The position numbers and the translations under genes are program-made. 64,000 bases of DNA from Vespa crabro. Lineage: Eukaryota; Arthropoda; Insecta; Hymenoptera; Vespidae. The DNA is taken from positions 4,657,496-4,721,495 of the forward strand of contig NC_060969.1 in NCBI RefSeq assembly GCF_910589235.1, written 5' to 3'. The notes under the pieces are model-generated. The model searched no databases, was not told where the DNA came from, and saw only the letters and a list, made by a program, of their open reading frames with translations. This document shows, in pieces, positions 39,046-52,008 of this stretch (positions are counted from its first letter, which is position 1; each line of letters starts with the position of its first letter).

Positions 39046-39152
39046 CGACAACGACGGCAACGGCGACGGCAACGGCGACGGCGACAGCGACGGCGACGGC
39101 AACGGCGACAGCGACGGCAACGATGACGGTGACGGCGACGGCGACGAGGAGA
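39046..39152. repeat. (CGACGG/CAACGG)n GC-rich hexamer array
   Basis: About 105 bp of degenerate CGRCGG-type triplets and hexamers follow a short CAG run (38996-39011). Both strands are open for about 230 codons because the array has no stop triplets. Confidence 0.93.
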
Positions 39153-40241
39153 ATGAGAGGACTACGAAGAGGAGGACAGCGACTGCCCTCCGGACCCTCT
39201 TCTTCCTCGATCGGACGAGGAGGATGCGAGGGGAGGGGCCAGACTAAGAGAAGAGTGAAAGAGACAGAGATAGGTATGAAAGCAGCGCCTCCCGCGTGGC
39301 CTGCAATTACGTATGCACCTCTCTCAGAGGCAGCCCGTGGGCTTCGCGGTTGGCTGCGCTTCCTTCCTGTCTGCTGCAACCACCGTGCGTGCATTATGCA
39401 TCCCGTTGCATGCGTCCATCTACCTTGTTTGTTTAGTATTTTTACGTTTACTGGTCCTCTATCGTTTATATTTCTCACCTAACATTGTCTCTTATTCTTG
39501 ATATATAACTTTTTCAATTTATAGATATCTAAATTCTTTATGATATCTGTCTATGGAAAAGAAATAAGCATTCAAATTTTTGAACAACTACAAAAATCAT
39601 AAACCGTCCTATGTAATGGTGTTAATATTGTAATGAAAAGTGATTCAACGAAACGGAAACAGATTCAAAAGATAAAAATCATTTCTTGGAAATCAGATTC
39701 GCGAAAAAGAATTAACGTAAGATCATGTGTGTGTGTGTGTGTGTGCGTGCGCACGCGTGTGTGTGTTTTGAAGCAAGTGCAGGCCTGAAATCATGGAAAT
39801 CTTCCCCGCAAAGATAAAAAGAGTGAAGAAGAGAGAGAGATAGATAGAGAGAGAGAAAGAGATTTGATTCCGATTAGGACGGTCGTTTTTTGGGCAGCGC
39901 GAGGTAACAGAGGCCCGAGTATGATCCATGCACGTCGGCACGAATCAGGGATATCGCGTTCCAGGCCCTCGACGATCTAACCGGCTGGATCAAGTTTCCT
40001 ACCTCCACCCCCTCCTCACCTCCTTTGCTTTTTCGTTACTTCTTCTCTATCTCTTTTTGTCGAGCCAACTCACTTCTTCTTCTTCTTCATCTTCTTCTTT
40101 TTTTCTCGCTTCGAAAAAGTCGTTCCCTATTTTTCTGCGCTACACTTAATTCCAATTCTAAACAATTAAGTGGGTACTTATGTCGCGAATATATTCCTAG
40201 TGTTTTGATAACGTGTAATTAACAAATGAACTGAAATGAAA

Positions 40242-40242
<1 letters not shown>

Positions 40243-40302
<60 letters not shown>
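40243..40302. repeat. (CT)n microsatellite
   Basis: About 58 bp of CT, about 1 kb downstream of coding exon 1 in the gene's sense. Confidence 0.95.
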
Positions 40303-40310
<8 letters not shown>

Positions 40311-41275
40311 TATCCTCGATGAAACATTAATATCTTAATTAGCGAGTACCAGAAGGGACGACACCGTTTCGTCGCAGCTGGTCGTTGAACCGAGAGACTT
40401 TTTTTTCTATTCCCTAGCCGGAGGGATTAAAACTACCACCACCTATCTCGCGTGAAGCTAGGTCGCACATATCAACGCGCTCTTCTTTGATAACTTTCTT
40501 CGACACGACGATGAAGTAGGGGTACGTATGTATACGCTCAGGGCTTTAGTCTCGTGTAATATATTTAACACGTCGTTGCCTTTCGTAATTCTCTTTACAA
40601 GAGAAACAAAGAGTAGATATCTCTTCTTCTATCTTAAAATACCTACGAGTGGTTATTCAAGAAAAAAAAGAGAGAGAGAGAGAGAGAGAAAAGGGAACGG
40701 CTCTATAACATTGCAATTTTCCCAACAACAAATATATACACTCGACACCTAATCAAAAGATTTCTTTTCTTTCTCTTAAATCCCTAGGATCACACCTAAC
40801 TTAATAGAGATATCTCATTACACGCGAACTACCACAAGGAAAAAGAAGAAATCGCTAAATGCATTGTCAATTCCCAGTCAGCTATCAGCAATATCCACCT
40901 GGATACACAATGTATAATTATGACATAATATGAATAATACATGGCGTGTATCCAAGAATGCAGGTCTCCCAAGTATTTCAAATGGCCGTTCAATAGATCG
41001 AACTATTACACGGTACTCGTTTGTATCTACATTAAAAAGAAAAGAGGGGCAAAAAAAAGGCGATACTTAAGACTTTTATGAAAGTCGCGTGAAATTCCTC
41101 AAAGTCAATGTGCGAATCGTAGAACGGTGAAGGAAAAAAAAAAAAAAAAAGAGGAAGAAAAAAAAATTGAAAGAAGAAAAAGAAAGATAGACAGAAAAGG
41201 CATAAATAATGAAGAAAATAGAAAAGAATAAGATAAGAGAGAGAATGAGAGAGAGAGAAGATGGTCGGTACTCAC

Positions 41276-41465
41276 TGTGGGCGTAGTGCGCCGCCGCGGC
41301 GGCGGGGTGGTGGGCGGTGGGTCCGGCATGGGGGTAGTAACCCCTGTAGTCGGTGGGATTGCCCACGACTCCGGCCACCCCGGCGGCCGCCGCCGAGGGC
41401 GGCTCCAGGGACGTCCGAGGTGGTTCGTACCACCTAGCCGCACTCGACTCGCTGCTCATGTCCAT
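41276..41465 (-). CDS. grn: grain/GATA2-3-type transcription factor, coding exon 1 (N-terminus)
   Basis: The exon opens with an ATG at 41465-41463 and encodes residues 1-63, starting MDMSSESSAARWYEPP and ending in an A/H/Y-rich stretch (HHPAAAAAHYAH). The start context AAAATGGAC is acceptable, and a second in-frame ATG follows two codons later. The exon ends at a strong 5' splice site, A|GTGAGT, with the intron beginning at 41275, one base into a codon. That base pairs in frame with the acceptor of exon 2 to make a Thr codon. The DNA is GC-rich (GCC/GGC alanine and glycine codons) compared with its AT- and GA-rich flanks, as expected for an exon. No folded domain is visible; this part should be disordered activation-domain sequence. 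Reading through the donor gives only low-complexity S/L/F sequence, supporting the exon end. Confidence 0.85.
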
Positions 41466-41505
41466 TTTGTCTCCGAAATTTTCTTTCCTTTTTATTCCCC
41501 TTATC

Positions 41506-41600
41506 CTCCTCCTCCACCTCCTCCACCTCCTCCTCCTCCTCCTCCTCCACCACCTCCTCCTCCTCCACCACCTCCTCCTCCTCCTCTCCTCCTCCTCTTA
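41506..41600. repeat. (CCT)n trinucleotide array
   Basis: CCT/CCA triplets just upstream of the start codon; the transcript would carry a GGA/GGU-rich leader. Confidence 0.93.
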
Positions 41601-41754
41601 AGGAAGCTCGATTCTCTCACGATTCTCTTCTCGCGTCAAACCGAGAGAGAAACCGAAAGATAGAAAGGAAGAGAAAGAGAGAAAAAAAAATGGATTGAGG
41701 AAGAGAAAGAGAAAGAGAGATAGAATGATCAGAGAAAAGACGATAGAGAAAGGA

Positions 41755-41789
41755 AGAAGAAGAAGAAGAAGAAGAAGAAGAAGAAGAAA
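41755..41789. repeat. (GAA)n trinucleotide repeat
   Basis: About eleven GAA units within the presumed 5' UTR. Confidence 0.93.
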
Positions 41790-43024
41790 AGGATTAAGAG
41801 AGCTGCCAATGATGCATCTTCTCTTTCGCTAGCTTGGTCCACCCGACGGCCATCGAGTTCATAGGTAATCCTGTGATTGAATCACTCAGGATAGAGGAAA
41901 AGAGACGGAGAGATTGGTAGAGGAGGTTTCCTCGATCGATGTAATCGTCGTTCCTGCCTCGGCGCACGCTGAAACAATCGAGAAAAGATGGTTATTGGTT
42001 TATGGTGCTGATAGAACCCTATACCTATCGCGAGATCTTGTCGATCCCTCCTCGATCATAGATTTTATCTAATGATTTTCTCAATCTGACGTATAAGTCC
42101 CATTTTCAAAACTCCGCTTGCTCTCTGTCTTTGTCTCACTCTTTTCTTTTTATTTCTTCCTGTCAATTTTCAAATTCGATTAATTAAAAACAATCCACGG
42201 CTTTCGCGATCTCCTTCGCGTAACTTTCAACACGTCATTCCATTGGACTTTTCTCTTTTAGATATTTAACTTGTTAAAGTTTATTCTCTACCACCGTGTA
42301 CGTGCTTTTTCTCTGTCACTTTCTTCAACGGCTAAGAGAAAGAGAGATATCGTCTCGTAAATTACAAGGAACTCGATACGTGAGAATCGAGTCGCGAACT
42401 ACGCGAACCAAGATTTATACCACCTTTATCGACGGCTATAAATAATTTGTCATAGTCTTTACGGACTCCCAATGGGTTTCTCACTGGCAAACCATACTCG
42501 ATTACATTGTAAGAAGAAACGTTTTCTCGACCCCCTCATTATGTACCATTAATCGACGATATTCATTATTATCACTGATCCTTCCATTGGTAATGATGCT
42601 ACCAAATTATTTTAACGTTATAATGTTATTAATCGTTAATATTATTTTCGCAATGATAATATTATTTTCTATCTATTTTTGAAAATCTTGATAGATATAT
42701 CTCGACCGTACTTCACTCTTGGACATACTACGAAGAATTCGTACGAGCTATCTATAACAAAACTCTGACGAGATTTAAAAAACAAAACAAAAAATTAATA
42801 AACTAAATTTACCTACCGGATAAAAATGAAACAGAAAGTCTTGAAAATACGTGACGATACCGATAAAAGGGAAGATCTTTCCTTAATTGCTACCTGATCA
42901 GTGCTTTAGTGGTAACACACTGAGGTACTCGACGATAAAGTGGCACAAAACGATTTATCAATAAACTCGTAGCCGATCAAGGTCATCGGTGACGCAATCA
43001 AACGAGGGAGAAACAGCGAAGAGG

Positions 43025-43032
<8 letters not shown>

Positions 43033-43082
<50 letters not shown>
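43033..43082. repeat. (GA)n microsatellite
   Basis: About 49 bp of perfect GA. Confidence 0.96.
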
Positions 43083-43086
<4 letters not shown>

Positions 43087-44454
43087 TCCCTCTTCGACCC
43101 ACTCGCCCCCTTCAAAATATCGAACCAATTCTTTCAACGATGCGACACGAAAGGAAGAAAGATACAAGTACTAACCTTGGAACTATAAACAATCGCAACG
43201 ATAACCATCGCAACCAGCAAATTAAATAATAATAATAAATTCATGAAAAAAATTTGTGTGAAATATTAATAGATATAAAAAAAAAGGAAGAAAATAATTT
43301 CAGATTGTAATTGGTATTAATTCATTTTGTAAGAGATAGATATCTATTGAGAAATAAAAAAAAAAAAAAAAAAAGAAAAGGATGATCGTTGATTGATAGG
43401 ATTAATTTGGTTTCGGTAGGCGATATTTTTTTTTTATTTTTTTTTTTTATTTTTTTTTATTTTTTTTTTATTTTCCTTATCATTCGCAAAACGGAGTCCA
43501 CGGAAATTGTCCTCTCCAAGGAGAGAGCAAATAAAATACTCGAAAACGATAGCTGATAAGATAATGAGTAAGGGAGCCGTTGGATAAGATTACTGTTGCC
43601 GGAATGCGCCCGTGTATCCAGCGATTGATTTTCAACGAACATTTTTGTTCCGTTTTTTTCTTTTTCTGTTTTATTTTATTTTATTTATTTATTTTTTTTC
43701 CTTTCTTTTTTTTTTTCTTTTGCCCCTATAGAGAGATTTCCGCTTTTGCGGAAATTCGGTGCACTCTCTTATCGGCTAACTTTTATTCTCTTATTTACAT
43801 ATCATTAATTAATCCGATGGTCTATATAACGATCGAGTACCATGTTACAATCTATAAAAGACAAATGCTATCAATAAATATCAAGAGAAAAGATAAAAAT
43901 AAAAATCCGTTATTGTTCCGCGCATTACGAGAACCGTTCAACTAATTATCACGATTTTTTTTTTCTTTCTAATATTTACAATATGTATTATCTTCGAAAA
44001 AAAAAAAAAAAAGAAATATGGTGAAAATCGTCGTTCAAATTTGGACGATTATCGTTGCAGCATCGATCGATCATGTACCACTCAAAATACGACGGGATCG
44101 ATCAGAGTTTATCGTCGCGATTATCTTTACGATTATTCTGTCAATTCGATTCGGATTATTTGAATAATATATTTTTATTTTCATCAATACCTACGCATCT
44201 ATACGTGCCTATATGCGTTTCTTCCTCTTGCACTTCGGACGATTCTTTTGATAACGATTTGATTCAATATCCATTCGTGATATCATGCTAGCATGTAATC
44301 GACTGAATATTTATTACGTATGTTTTTTACACTGCGACCAAATTATGAAAACAAATGAAAAGATAACCAATGAGAAAAAAGGAAAAAAAAGGGGAAAGAA
44401 AAGAAAAAACAAGACACTTCCTACGATTTTCTTAGAATAATAAAAGGAACTATT

Positions 44455-44461
<7 letters not shown>

Positions 44462-44506
<45 letters not shown>
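44462..44506. repeat. (CT)n microsatellite
   Basis: Perfect CT tract ending in CTGTGG. Confidence 0.96.
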
Positions 44507-44508
<2 letters not shown>

Positions 44509-45524
44509 GTATATCTAAGCACCAATTTTTGTACGTCGAAACGAAGAAAGATAAGAGGACCTTCCTGAAGATAACGAACGTTGAACTATCACTGAGACTT
44601 TGACCGAATACGAGATTACGAGATTACGACGTCGTTAATTCGCAGACTAGAAAGTAAGATAGAGATGGATGTAGAGAGAGAGATAGAGGAGGGAGGGGGA
44701 AAGGGGAAATCCTCTAATCTAAAAAAAGAATCCAACTTCTTCTAGACACGCTAGTCGTTTACAACTGGATTAATCAATCAAACTTACATTCATTAAGATT
44801 ATCGTCCATTAGATAAATCTATGAAAACTTAAATGTATATAGTCAACAATGATTATTTTTGTTTCCTATTTATCCTAACAATGAAGGAAATAAAGAAAAA
44901 AAAAATCAACTATGGATACATCCGAAAAGTTTCTTATCTATTCGAAAACACACGTCCCAAAGTCGAAGACTAACCAACGATCGTCGGAGAGTTCCATCGT
45001 AACCATCAGCTCGATCACGTATCACCTTCTAATCTTATCGAAATTCGTTAATCTCGTCTTCCTTGAAAGCAACGAAAACGGTTAAGTTTTGGGCAGGTGA
45101 AGACCACGTGTCATACGGAAAGAGAGAGAGGGAGGGAGAGAGAGAGAAAGAGATATCTATACTTAAGGTACTTTAGAAAATTTTACAATCGTTCGACTAC
45201 TTTCAAAATTAAAAGAAATTCGTGGGCTAAGTTAAAATTATTCTTTTCTTTCCTTTCTGATCTTCTTCTTTCTTTTTTTTCTTGTTACCTTTGACCTAAA
45301 AAAATTCATTCACTTTTCGATGCTACGATAGGAAAAATATCGTTAAAATGCGTTAACCAGGACGAAAATATCTATCAAGACAATTTGTAACACATGAAAA
45401 ACTTGTTGAAATACGAGGACATAGTTTGAAGTATCTCTCGATACTGGTACATTGGATTTCTCATGAGTACAATAGCACCGTCACTCGTCCGTATTATTTA
45501 TTTTTTTTTTTTCTAGAGGATCTC

Positions 45525-45528
<4 letters not shown>

Positions 45529-45571
<43 letters not shown>
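45529..45571. repeat. (GA)n microsatellite
   Basis: Perfect GA tract. Confidence 0.96.
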
Positions 45572-45576
<5 letters not shown>

Positions 45577-47016
45577 GAAAAAAAAGAAATCAAATATGAA
45601 GAGAAGAGGACGTTACATGAGTGCGTAGGGTGTGAGCATCGGAACTCGCACAATCGTGGCCGTCGCTCGAGCAACGGGGCCCGATATATCGGGGACCCCC
45701 TATCGAATCCCTCTATCGTCTCGATCTTTTACTCTTCTTCTTCCTTTCCCTTGGCCGAGGAAAGCTGATATCTTCTCGAGTAATATACCGTTCATGTTGA
45801 GGACACGACACGAAGGTCGCGACGGATCATTCGAGGATCACAAAAATTGCATCGAAATAAGGAACGTAACATTAATATCAGGAAATTTAAGACAATGTGA
45901 AAGTTATATGCCGATCCACTACTGTACGGCGTTCGCTTAACGAGGAAGATCATTAATATAAACTTAAATTTCTAATCTTCATGGTATTCTATCTATGTAG
46001 GAAATTCTAGAAATATATACGATAAATAACTTTATGTTTGGTATTAGCGTGAACAAAAAAGGAAAAAGATATTTGTTAAGTATTTTGTACTCAGCTCAAT
46101 AATGCACAAGTTCAATAAAAGTGATAATAAATTGAAGTAGATCAATACTTGTCAATGCACAAGTTGGAAATACGTTTTAATGAAAGTTGTTATCTGTAAT
46201 GCCTATACTAATACTCGCAATCCTCGGATTAAAATTATGATTTAGGTGAATATACGCTGCTTCGTATACACTCATACCGATCAAGTTATACTCAATAAAA
46301 CAAATGATGAACATTTCTAATTCATAAAATCGACCGAATATATATTTTCAAATTTTGACTTTTAATTTTCTTTCTAGTTTCAAGGAAAACTATTAACTAA
46401 TTGCCTGATACGGTACGACAGATACACCGCAAATTGGAAATTTTCTAAAACTGGGAATAGATCTAGATAGTTTTTTAGATAATTCGCGAGGACACGAATT
46501 CTATAGTAAACGAAGCAACAACGCAAAGATACTTGAAATGCACCGTCGCGCTAATAAGCGAGGGTAATTCGCGGCTAATAAACGAAAACACAAACCTCTG
46601 AGCCGTTTATTATACTTGCAAATTGGCAATTATACGGAGAGAGGGAGGAGGGGACACGGCATATCGTGTTCCTTCGCCGGCTCTTTCATCGTGAAACTCG
46701 GAATAATCGGCTCGATACTAGCTTTTTCTGTTTTCGGATATTCCGAAAAAAAAAAAAAAAAAAGAAAGAACAGAAAAAGAGAAGAAAGAAATAAGAAAAT
46801 GAAGGAAAAGAAAAAATACGATAAAAAGGACAAGAAGAACGAAGGAATTAACGATCGAGTTTTCGCGGTAAGGAATTTTTTCAAGTAGGTACGTAGTATG
46901 CCGCTGCTGTTTGGAATTTTGGTTGGATCTCTCGAGTTACGGCCTCGAAGCACACCTTCTAACCGTGAAATTTCTCTTTTCGACGATTCGAAAGAAAAGG
47001 AGAATCCTTCTTTGCC

Positions 47017-47067
<51 letters not shown>

Positions 47068-48633
47068 GAAAGAGCTACCTGTTTGCCAGCCTCGAAGTCC
47101 TGTACCCGACGGAGCTAGCCACTCGAGCGTACTCGACTTTCGTTCTCCCGTCAAAGCAAATCCGTTCTTCGCTTTTACGCCTTGCCGATTGCGTCTTTCG
47201 AAGGTCTTCTACTTATCCTTTCAACAACAACCATTATATACTCTACGAACGAAATTCAACGACGTTTTGACGATATTTAGAGGGATGAAAATAAAAAATA
47301 TAAAACAGAAATAAAATAAAAAAAAATAAAATAAAATAAAATAAAATAAAAACCACGACAATCTAATTCAGATTTTAATACGTCTAATTGCCAACTGACA
47401 TGAAGATTGAACGATAACGTCGTCAATATTATTACAATAATTATACTCTCTCTCTCTCTCTGCAAAAAATTTTTTTATTTATTTTATGTCAGAATTGAAA
47501 TATTTGATTGCTCGAAACGACACACCGCTGATATCTCTGAATTCATTCTTAATGAGAGAAAGACGTCGGCTACAAGGAGGCTCACAGCCAAGTCGCATAA
47601 ATTTATCTAATTCGCTTGCTTTCAAACGATTCAAACGACCGTCGGAAGCCTACGTTCACCGTTCTTCTGCCTTCTCCGCCCTCTTTCCTAGACGTTTTCA
47701 GTCAACCTCGATTACGTCTCTTACTTAGTCTATATTTAGTTACTTTGCATCCGTCGCGAGCTAATATCTGTAAGAGGTAGAGAGAAACGGAAGACGAGAG
47801 AAAAAGACAGAAAGAGAGAGTATCGTGTTAACTCGGTAATACGATGATCCAATCAACAACAACAAATTGACAGACGAGCTGAATGACGAGAACAATAAAA
47901 AGAAAAACTAAACGTAGTGAATACTACTTTTGATGGCGCTACAGTGCGATTGAAAACTTTGTTATTTCTATCATTCAAGTAAAAAATCTATCGAACCTAC
48001 CGCGCATATATTGCTTGCCTATATTCGAATATTATAATTCTATTATATTATATTATAGTGGCCGATCGATTTACAATTCAATCTTTGAAAAGAAAAAAAA
48101 AGAAAACAATGTGTTCACGTACCTACCCAAAAAGAAATCTCCTAAGGAAGATACGCTTCGATATACTCCAGAAATCTCTCTTTCAGATATCCAACAACGC
48201 AATGTCACACTGTCGACAAATATTTGTAAAGACGATAACGCTTAGTATGTATCGCCGATGATTTGATCGTTTGTCGACTGTCGATTTTCGGCGGATCGAG
48301 AATGTAAGACAAAGACGGAGATAGATGGATATATGTACTTTTGATAATCCAATCTAGGCAACGATTCGCCGGCGCTTTCAAGATACCGATCCGGTTCTTA
48401 CCTTATCACGAAGAAGCGTGGATCCCGGGGCAGAGAAAAGAACGATAATAGCAGCACGATGCCGGCGAACCGGCGAGCTTCGTGAAAAAAGCTGGCCGTT
48501 CGTACGAAGAAGTAGTGGGGGGAGGTTACTATCTCGTTATCACTATTTTACCACCAACACTTTACACCGTACACACACACAGCACATCGTGGCGCGTTCC
48601 AAAGTATCGTTTTCCTTCTTTCCTTGGACAGTC

Positions 48634-48682
<49 letters not shown>

Positions 48683-48896
48683 TTATATGTCTGTTTTTCT
48701 TAAACTGTCTCACGAGAAATAGATATATCTCATTCACTATCTCGTTCCTTTGAATTTTTCTCTTTGCATATGTCCCTATAATCTCTAATGAATGATCATT
48801 AATGACGAGAGTCGAAAGAAAATAATAATAGGATTGAGAAGGAGTATTTGACAACTGTTTACTCTCGCTGTCCTTCCACTTGTATTTATTCCTCTC

Positions 48897-48943
<47 letters not shown>

Positions 48944-49252
48944 CTCCCTCTATCTTCTCTCTCTCTCTCTCTTTCTCCCACGTTGTAGTTGAGGGGGTGG
49001 GCAGGTACTCGTTTCGAAGTTTGATATATATGATTATTGTAAGAGAAACGCGCGCGCGCGCGCAAATACTCGACCCTCGATGCGTCTTATGTGGCACCCG
49101 GCGCGGAACTAAGGCGCACGAAAACACGGGCCTACGTGGCCCCCACGTTCACCCGGCTTCGGTTACGTTCGTCGTTTCTCGGCAAGCTACGGTTACGCCT
49201 ACGAACATGGGTCCAACCTACCGCGGGCGTTGACTCATCTCCACTCTCTTTG

Positions 49253-49309
<57 letters not shown>

Positions 49310-49330
49310 ATCTCTCTTTCTTTCTCTCTC
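48634..49330. repeat. cluster of three (CT)n tracts
   Basis: CT tracts lie at about 48634-48681, 48901-48985 and 49253-49330, with a (CG)n run near 49051-49062. Confidence 0.93.
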
Positions 49331-50299
49331 TCTCTTTATCTCCCACCACTGACCCACCTCTACCTCCGCATACCCCGTCAAAGTAGTAAAGAGACAACTC
49401 CGTCGCGTCTCTTCTCTTTACCTTTACCGTGTGCTTTCCTACTTTTCCAACATCGGGAATGCTCGTTTATGCAGATTAATCGCATACTTTCGAGAGACTT
49501 TTCAAGATGCTACGAATGCATGGAATTGTTTTCTGACTTGTTATGCTTAGGTGTTACATTGGATAAAACGAAGAAAATGTCGGTGAAATATTTAGAATTG
49601 TTCAGACGTTGGCAATCAACTCGTTTATAATCTTTGACGTGTGTTGTACTTATTATTCTACAACATTTATATCATAGGACGCGCAAACTTTTTTGATAAA
49701 GATATATATCAATGATTAATAATCGGAGAAAAGTAAAATCTCTAAAGATTTCAATTAAATAGGTAGATATCTTGAGCGACGATGTATCAAGATATCCTAT
49801 ATGATCTTATATCGGATACAATAAGAAGAATACAAAATCCTTCTCAATAAGGAGATTAATCATGAGATGATTTTGAGATCTCTTTCTTGGTCCTCGAGAG
49901 AGGATAAAAAGTGAGAATCTAAATTGCGCGTGCGCGTATGGTTTGAGGTGACGAGTAGAGAAAAGAGATTGTCTCTCTTTTTCTCGTATTGGTGTCTCGG
50001 TAGGATCGGTGGCCGAATTTAGATCAAATCGGGGAAAGCGTGGCGCGTGCCGCGCGCGAAAGATCACGTCGATGATACAAAAAGAGAGAGAGGGAGAGAG
50101 AGAGAATCCTCGTAATGCGTACGCCTGTTTCTTTCTTTTTCTCTCTCTTTCTCAAGCGCGAGTAAGCCGATCTCGATGCCGCTACCATCGCCACGGGCTC
50201 CTTCCTATCTAGATGAGATACGGCTCCCTTGATCGAGATATATCGTTCCCACCCTCCTAAAAAACTCGCCCGATTTCAGCATCTCCAATAACAATAGGA

Positions 50300-50300
<1 letters not shown>

Positions 50301-50332
<32 letters not shown>
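50301..50332. repeat. (GA)n microsatellite
   Basis: Perfect GA tract. Confidence 0.95.
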
Positions 50333-50335
<3 letters not shown>

Positions 50336-50729
50336 TAGGGTGAGGGACGGGAGATTAAAAACAGAGAACGATTAATGATCGATAAAATAATTCATCAAAT
50401 AAACAGGTAGAAAGAGTATCTAAGTTTTTATCTAAAAGATAGAACGAAAATAAATATATAATTTAGAATTTTGTTAAAGACAAAATCAAACGTGATAATA
50501 AAGCTCTGATTTGTTTTGTTGAAAAGTACTCTGTATTATAAAGCATCATGGTGATTCTTAGTGGATATTTCGAGGAGAAGAGAAAGGAGAGAGGGTCTCG
50601 CGTGGCTCACACGCACGAGGAGGAAGAAGAAGAAGCTTACGACGACGGAGAGGGAGGTATAACGGAGGAGTAGGGGAAAAAGCAGAGGAGGGGTAACGGC
50701 GTCGCTCGAGAAGCTAGCAAGAGAAAGAT

Positions 50730-50731
<2 letters not shown>

Positions 50732-50762
<31 letters not shown>
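50732..50762. repeat. (TA)n microsatellite
   Basis: Alternating TA tract after GATAGATA units; a short (CTGG)n lies at 50847-50869. Confidence 0.93.
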
Positions 50763-50768
<6 letters not shown>

Positions 50769-51951
50769 CAAAGAGAGAGAGAAAGAGAGATAGAGACACG
50801 GTAGGGGAGAGTAGGGGAGGAGATGGCTGCGTTGCCGAGTCGCCGGCTGGCTGGCTGGCTGGCTGGAGTACCGGCGGAGTACAACCGAACAATCTGTAGA
50901 AGCTTGTCCAGGACGAGAGAAGTCCGTAGATCAGCCAATCAGATAGGCATACCCCCTCTCGTCCATTGTCACAAAATGGCGGCCCTAAATCAGCTTGACT
51001 CCGCCTATCGCTCTCCCCACCTCCAGCGCCTCTAGCGGCACCTCCTGAAAAACTCCGCCTATCGATTCATTTTTACAACTCTTCTTCCCCTCTCTTTCTT
51101 TCTTTCTCTCTCCTCCCTCCCGTTCTCATCACTATCTCTCTATCTCTCTCCCTCTTTCGTCTCCACCTCCGCGAAAGAGGAGCCATACGGAACGCTACCG
51201 TGTCCAACAATCTCGACGCAACATTTTCTAGCATCTCTACGCTAGAACACAATCCATTGACATCTTCTATGTATATATGGGATTGTGTATACATATGTAC
51301 CTATCTATAATACCTACGGACGTACGAGAGGAATAATAATAACGCGATCGATCGAGTTCGAGCGATGTTGATTGACCGTACCGAAAACGAGCTGCGAAAA
51401 CGATGGGATTTATGGTGCGGCGAATTGCACAATTTTTCTTCCTCCGTTATAGAGTATAGATAAAGGGCGATGATTTTTATGAGCATCGGTATTACCTAGC
51501 TACTATTTCTGTGTTATAATACATATCTACATGTTACGTAGACCTAACGTTTTATCCTCTACGAGATCTTTTCTTTTATAAATATTACTACTACTTACGC
51601 ATAGGTATTATACCTATAGTATTCCAAAATTCTATATGAAATAATTGCTGTTGTCTGATTCTATATGAAATAATTATCGAAAGAAAAAACGAAACGAAAA
51701 ATGAAAAATCAATGTTTTTTTCGTATATATCGATTGACTGGTCCGATGTCCGGTCAGATATTTGCTCCGATCCGATATTCCATCGGCGTAACGACGAAGA
51801 AGAGGAAGAGCTCGAGTCAAGAGAATAACCATAATTTACGTGGCTACGCGAGCTTCCGAAGTTCGGCGGATATCGCGACGCGTCGACGTCGGTATCGATT
51901 TATTATTTTCTGCCTCGAGAGCGGAGAGTTCGAGCGCGTTCATAGGGAGAG

Positions 51952-51955
<4 letters not shown>

Positions 51956-52003
<48 letters not shown>
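51956..52003. repeat. (GA)n microsatellite
   Basis: About 46 bp of perfect GA, followed by a short CA run. Confidence 0.96.

Positions 52004-52008
<5 letters not shown>

Larger units (their letters stand above)
32532..41275 (-). other. grain intron 1
   Basis: This 8.7-kb intron is bounded by GTGAGT (41275 downward) and TTACAG (down to 32532). It holds (GA)n tracts at 38598-38638 and 38879-38914, a (TA)n run at 37264-37320, A-rich runs near 36570-36660, a CGG/CGA-type hexamer array at 39046-39152 and several ATGGC motifs. No ORF with recognisable protein similarity was seen on either strand. Confidence 0.8.
27972..41465 (-). other. grn: grain (GATAc) gene, coding span present in the window
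   Basis: Three minus-strand exons join with matching phases: exon 1 ends one base into a codon, exon 2 completes it and ends one base into the next, and exon 3 completes that and ends in phase 0. Lengths 190, 1338 and 146 nt give 558 codons without a stop. The product is a nuclear zinc-finger transcription factor that in this family binds WGATAR sites; in Drosophila, grain acts in organ shaping and neuronal specification. Assignment to grain rather than pannier, serpent, GATAd or GATAe rests on the GATA2/3-type blocks before the finger (QVCRPHFH, HPWL, LFSFPPTPPKD). The region before the finger, about 509 residues, seems long for the family because of homopolymer runs. The C-terminal finger, basic tail and stop codon are not in the window. 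Confidence 0.9.
41466..41968 (-). other. grn: probable 5' UTR exon segment of grain
   Basis: Upstream of the start codon the sense strand is strongly purine-rich: GGA/GAA triplet arrays at 41506-41600 and 41755-41789. At 41969-41970 there is a good 3' splice site (CTCGATTGTTTCAG|CGTGCG) preceded by a pyrimidine-rich stretch, which would open an exon of about 503 nt running into the coding start. Several upstream ATGs lie inside it. This is inferred from splice-site shape only; transcription could instead begin within the segment. Purine-rich leaders with short triplet arrays are not diagnostic of function. Confidence 0.4.

Noticed and set aside
38780..39482. Long open frames on both strands (about 230 codons each)
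   Set aside because: Both are produced by the stop-free CGACGG hexamer array and (GA)n tracts; the flanking translations are not protein-like.
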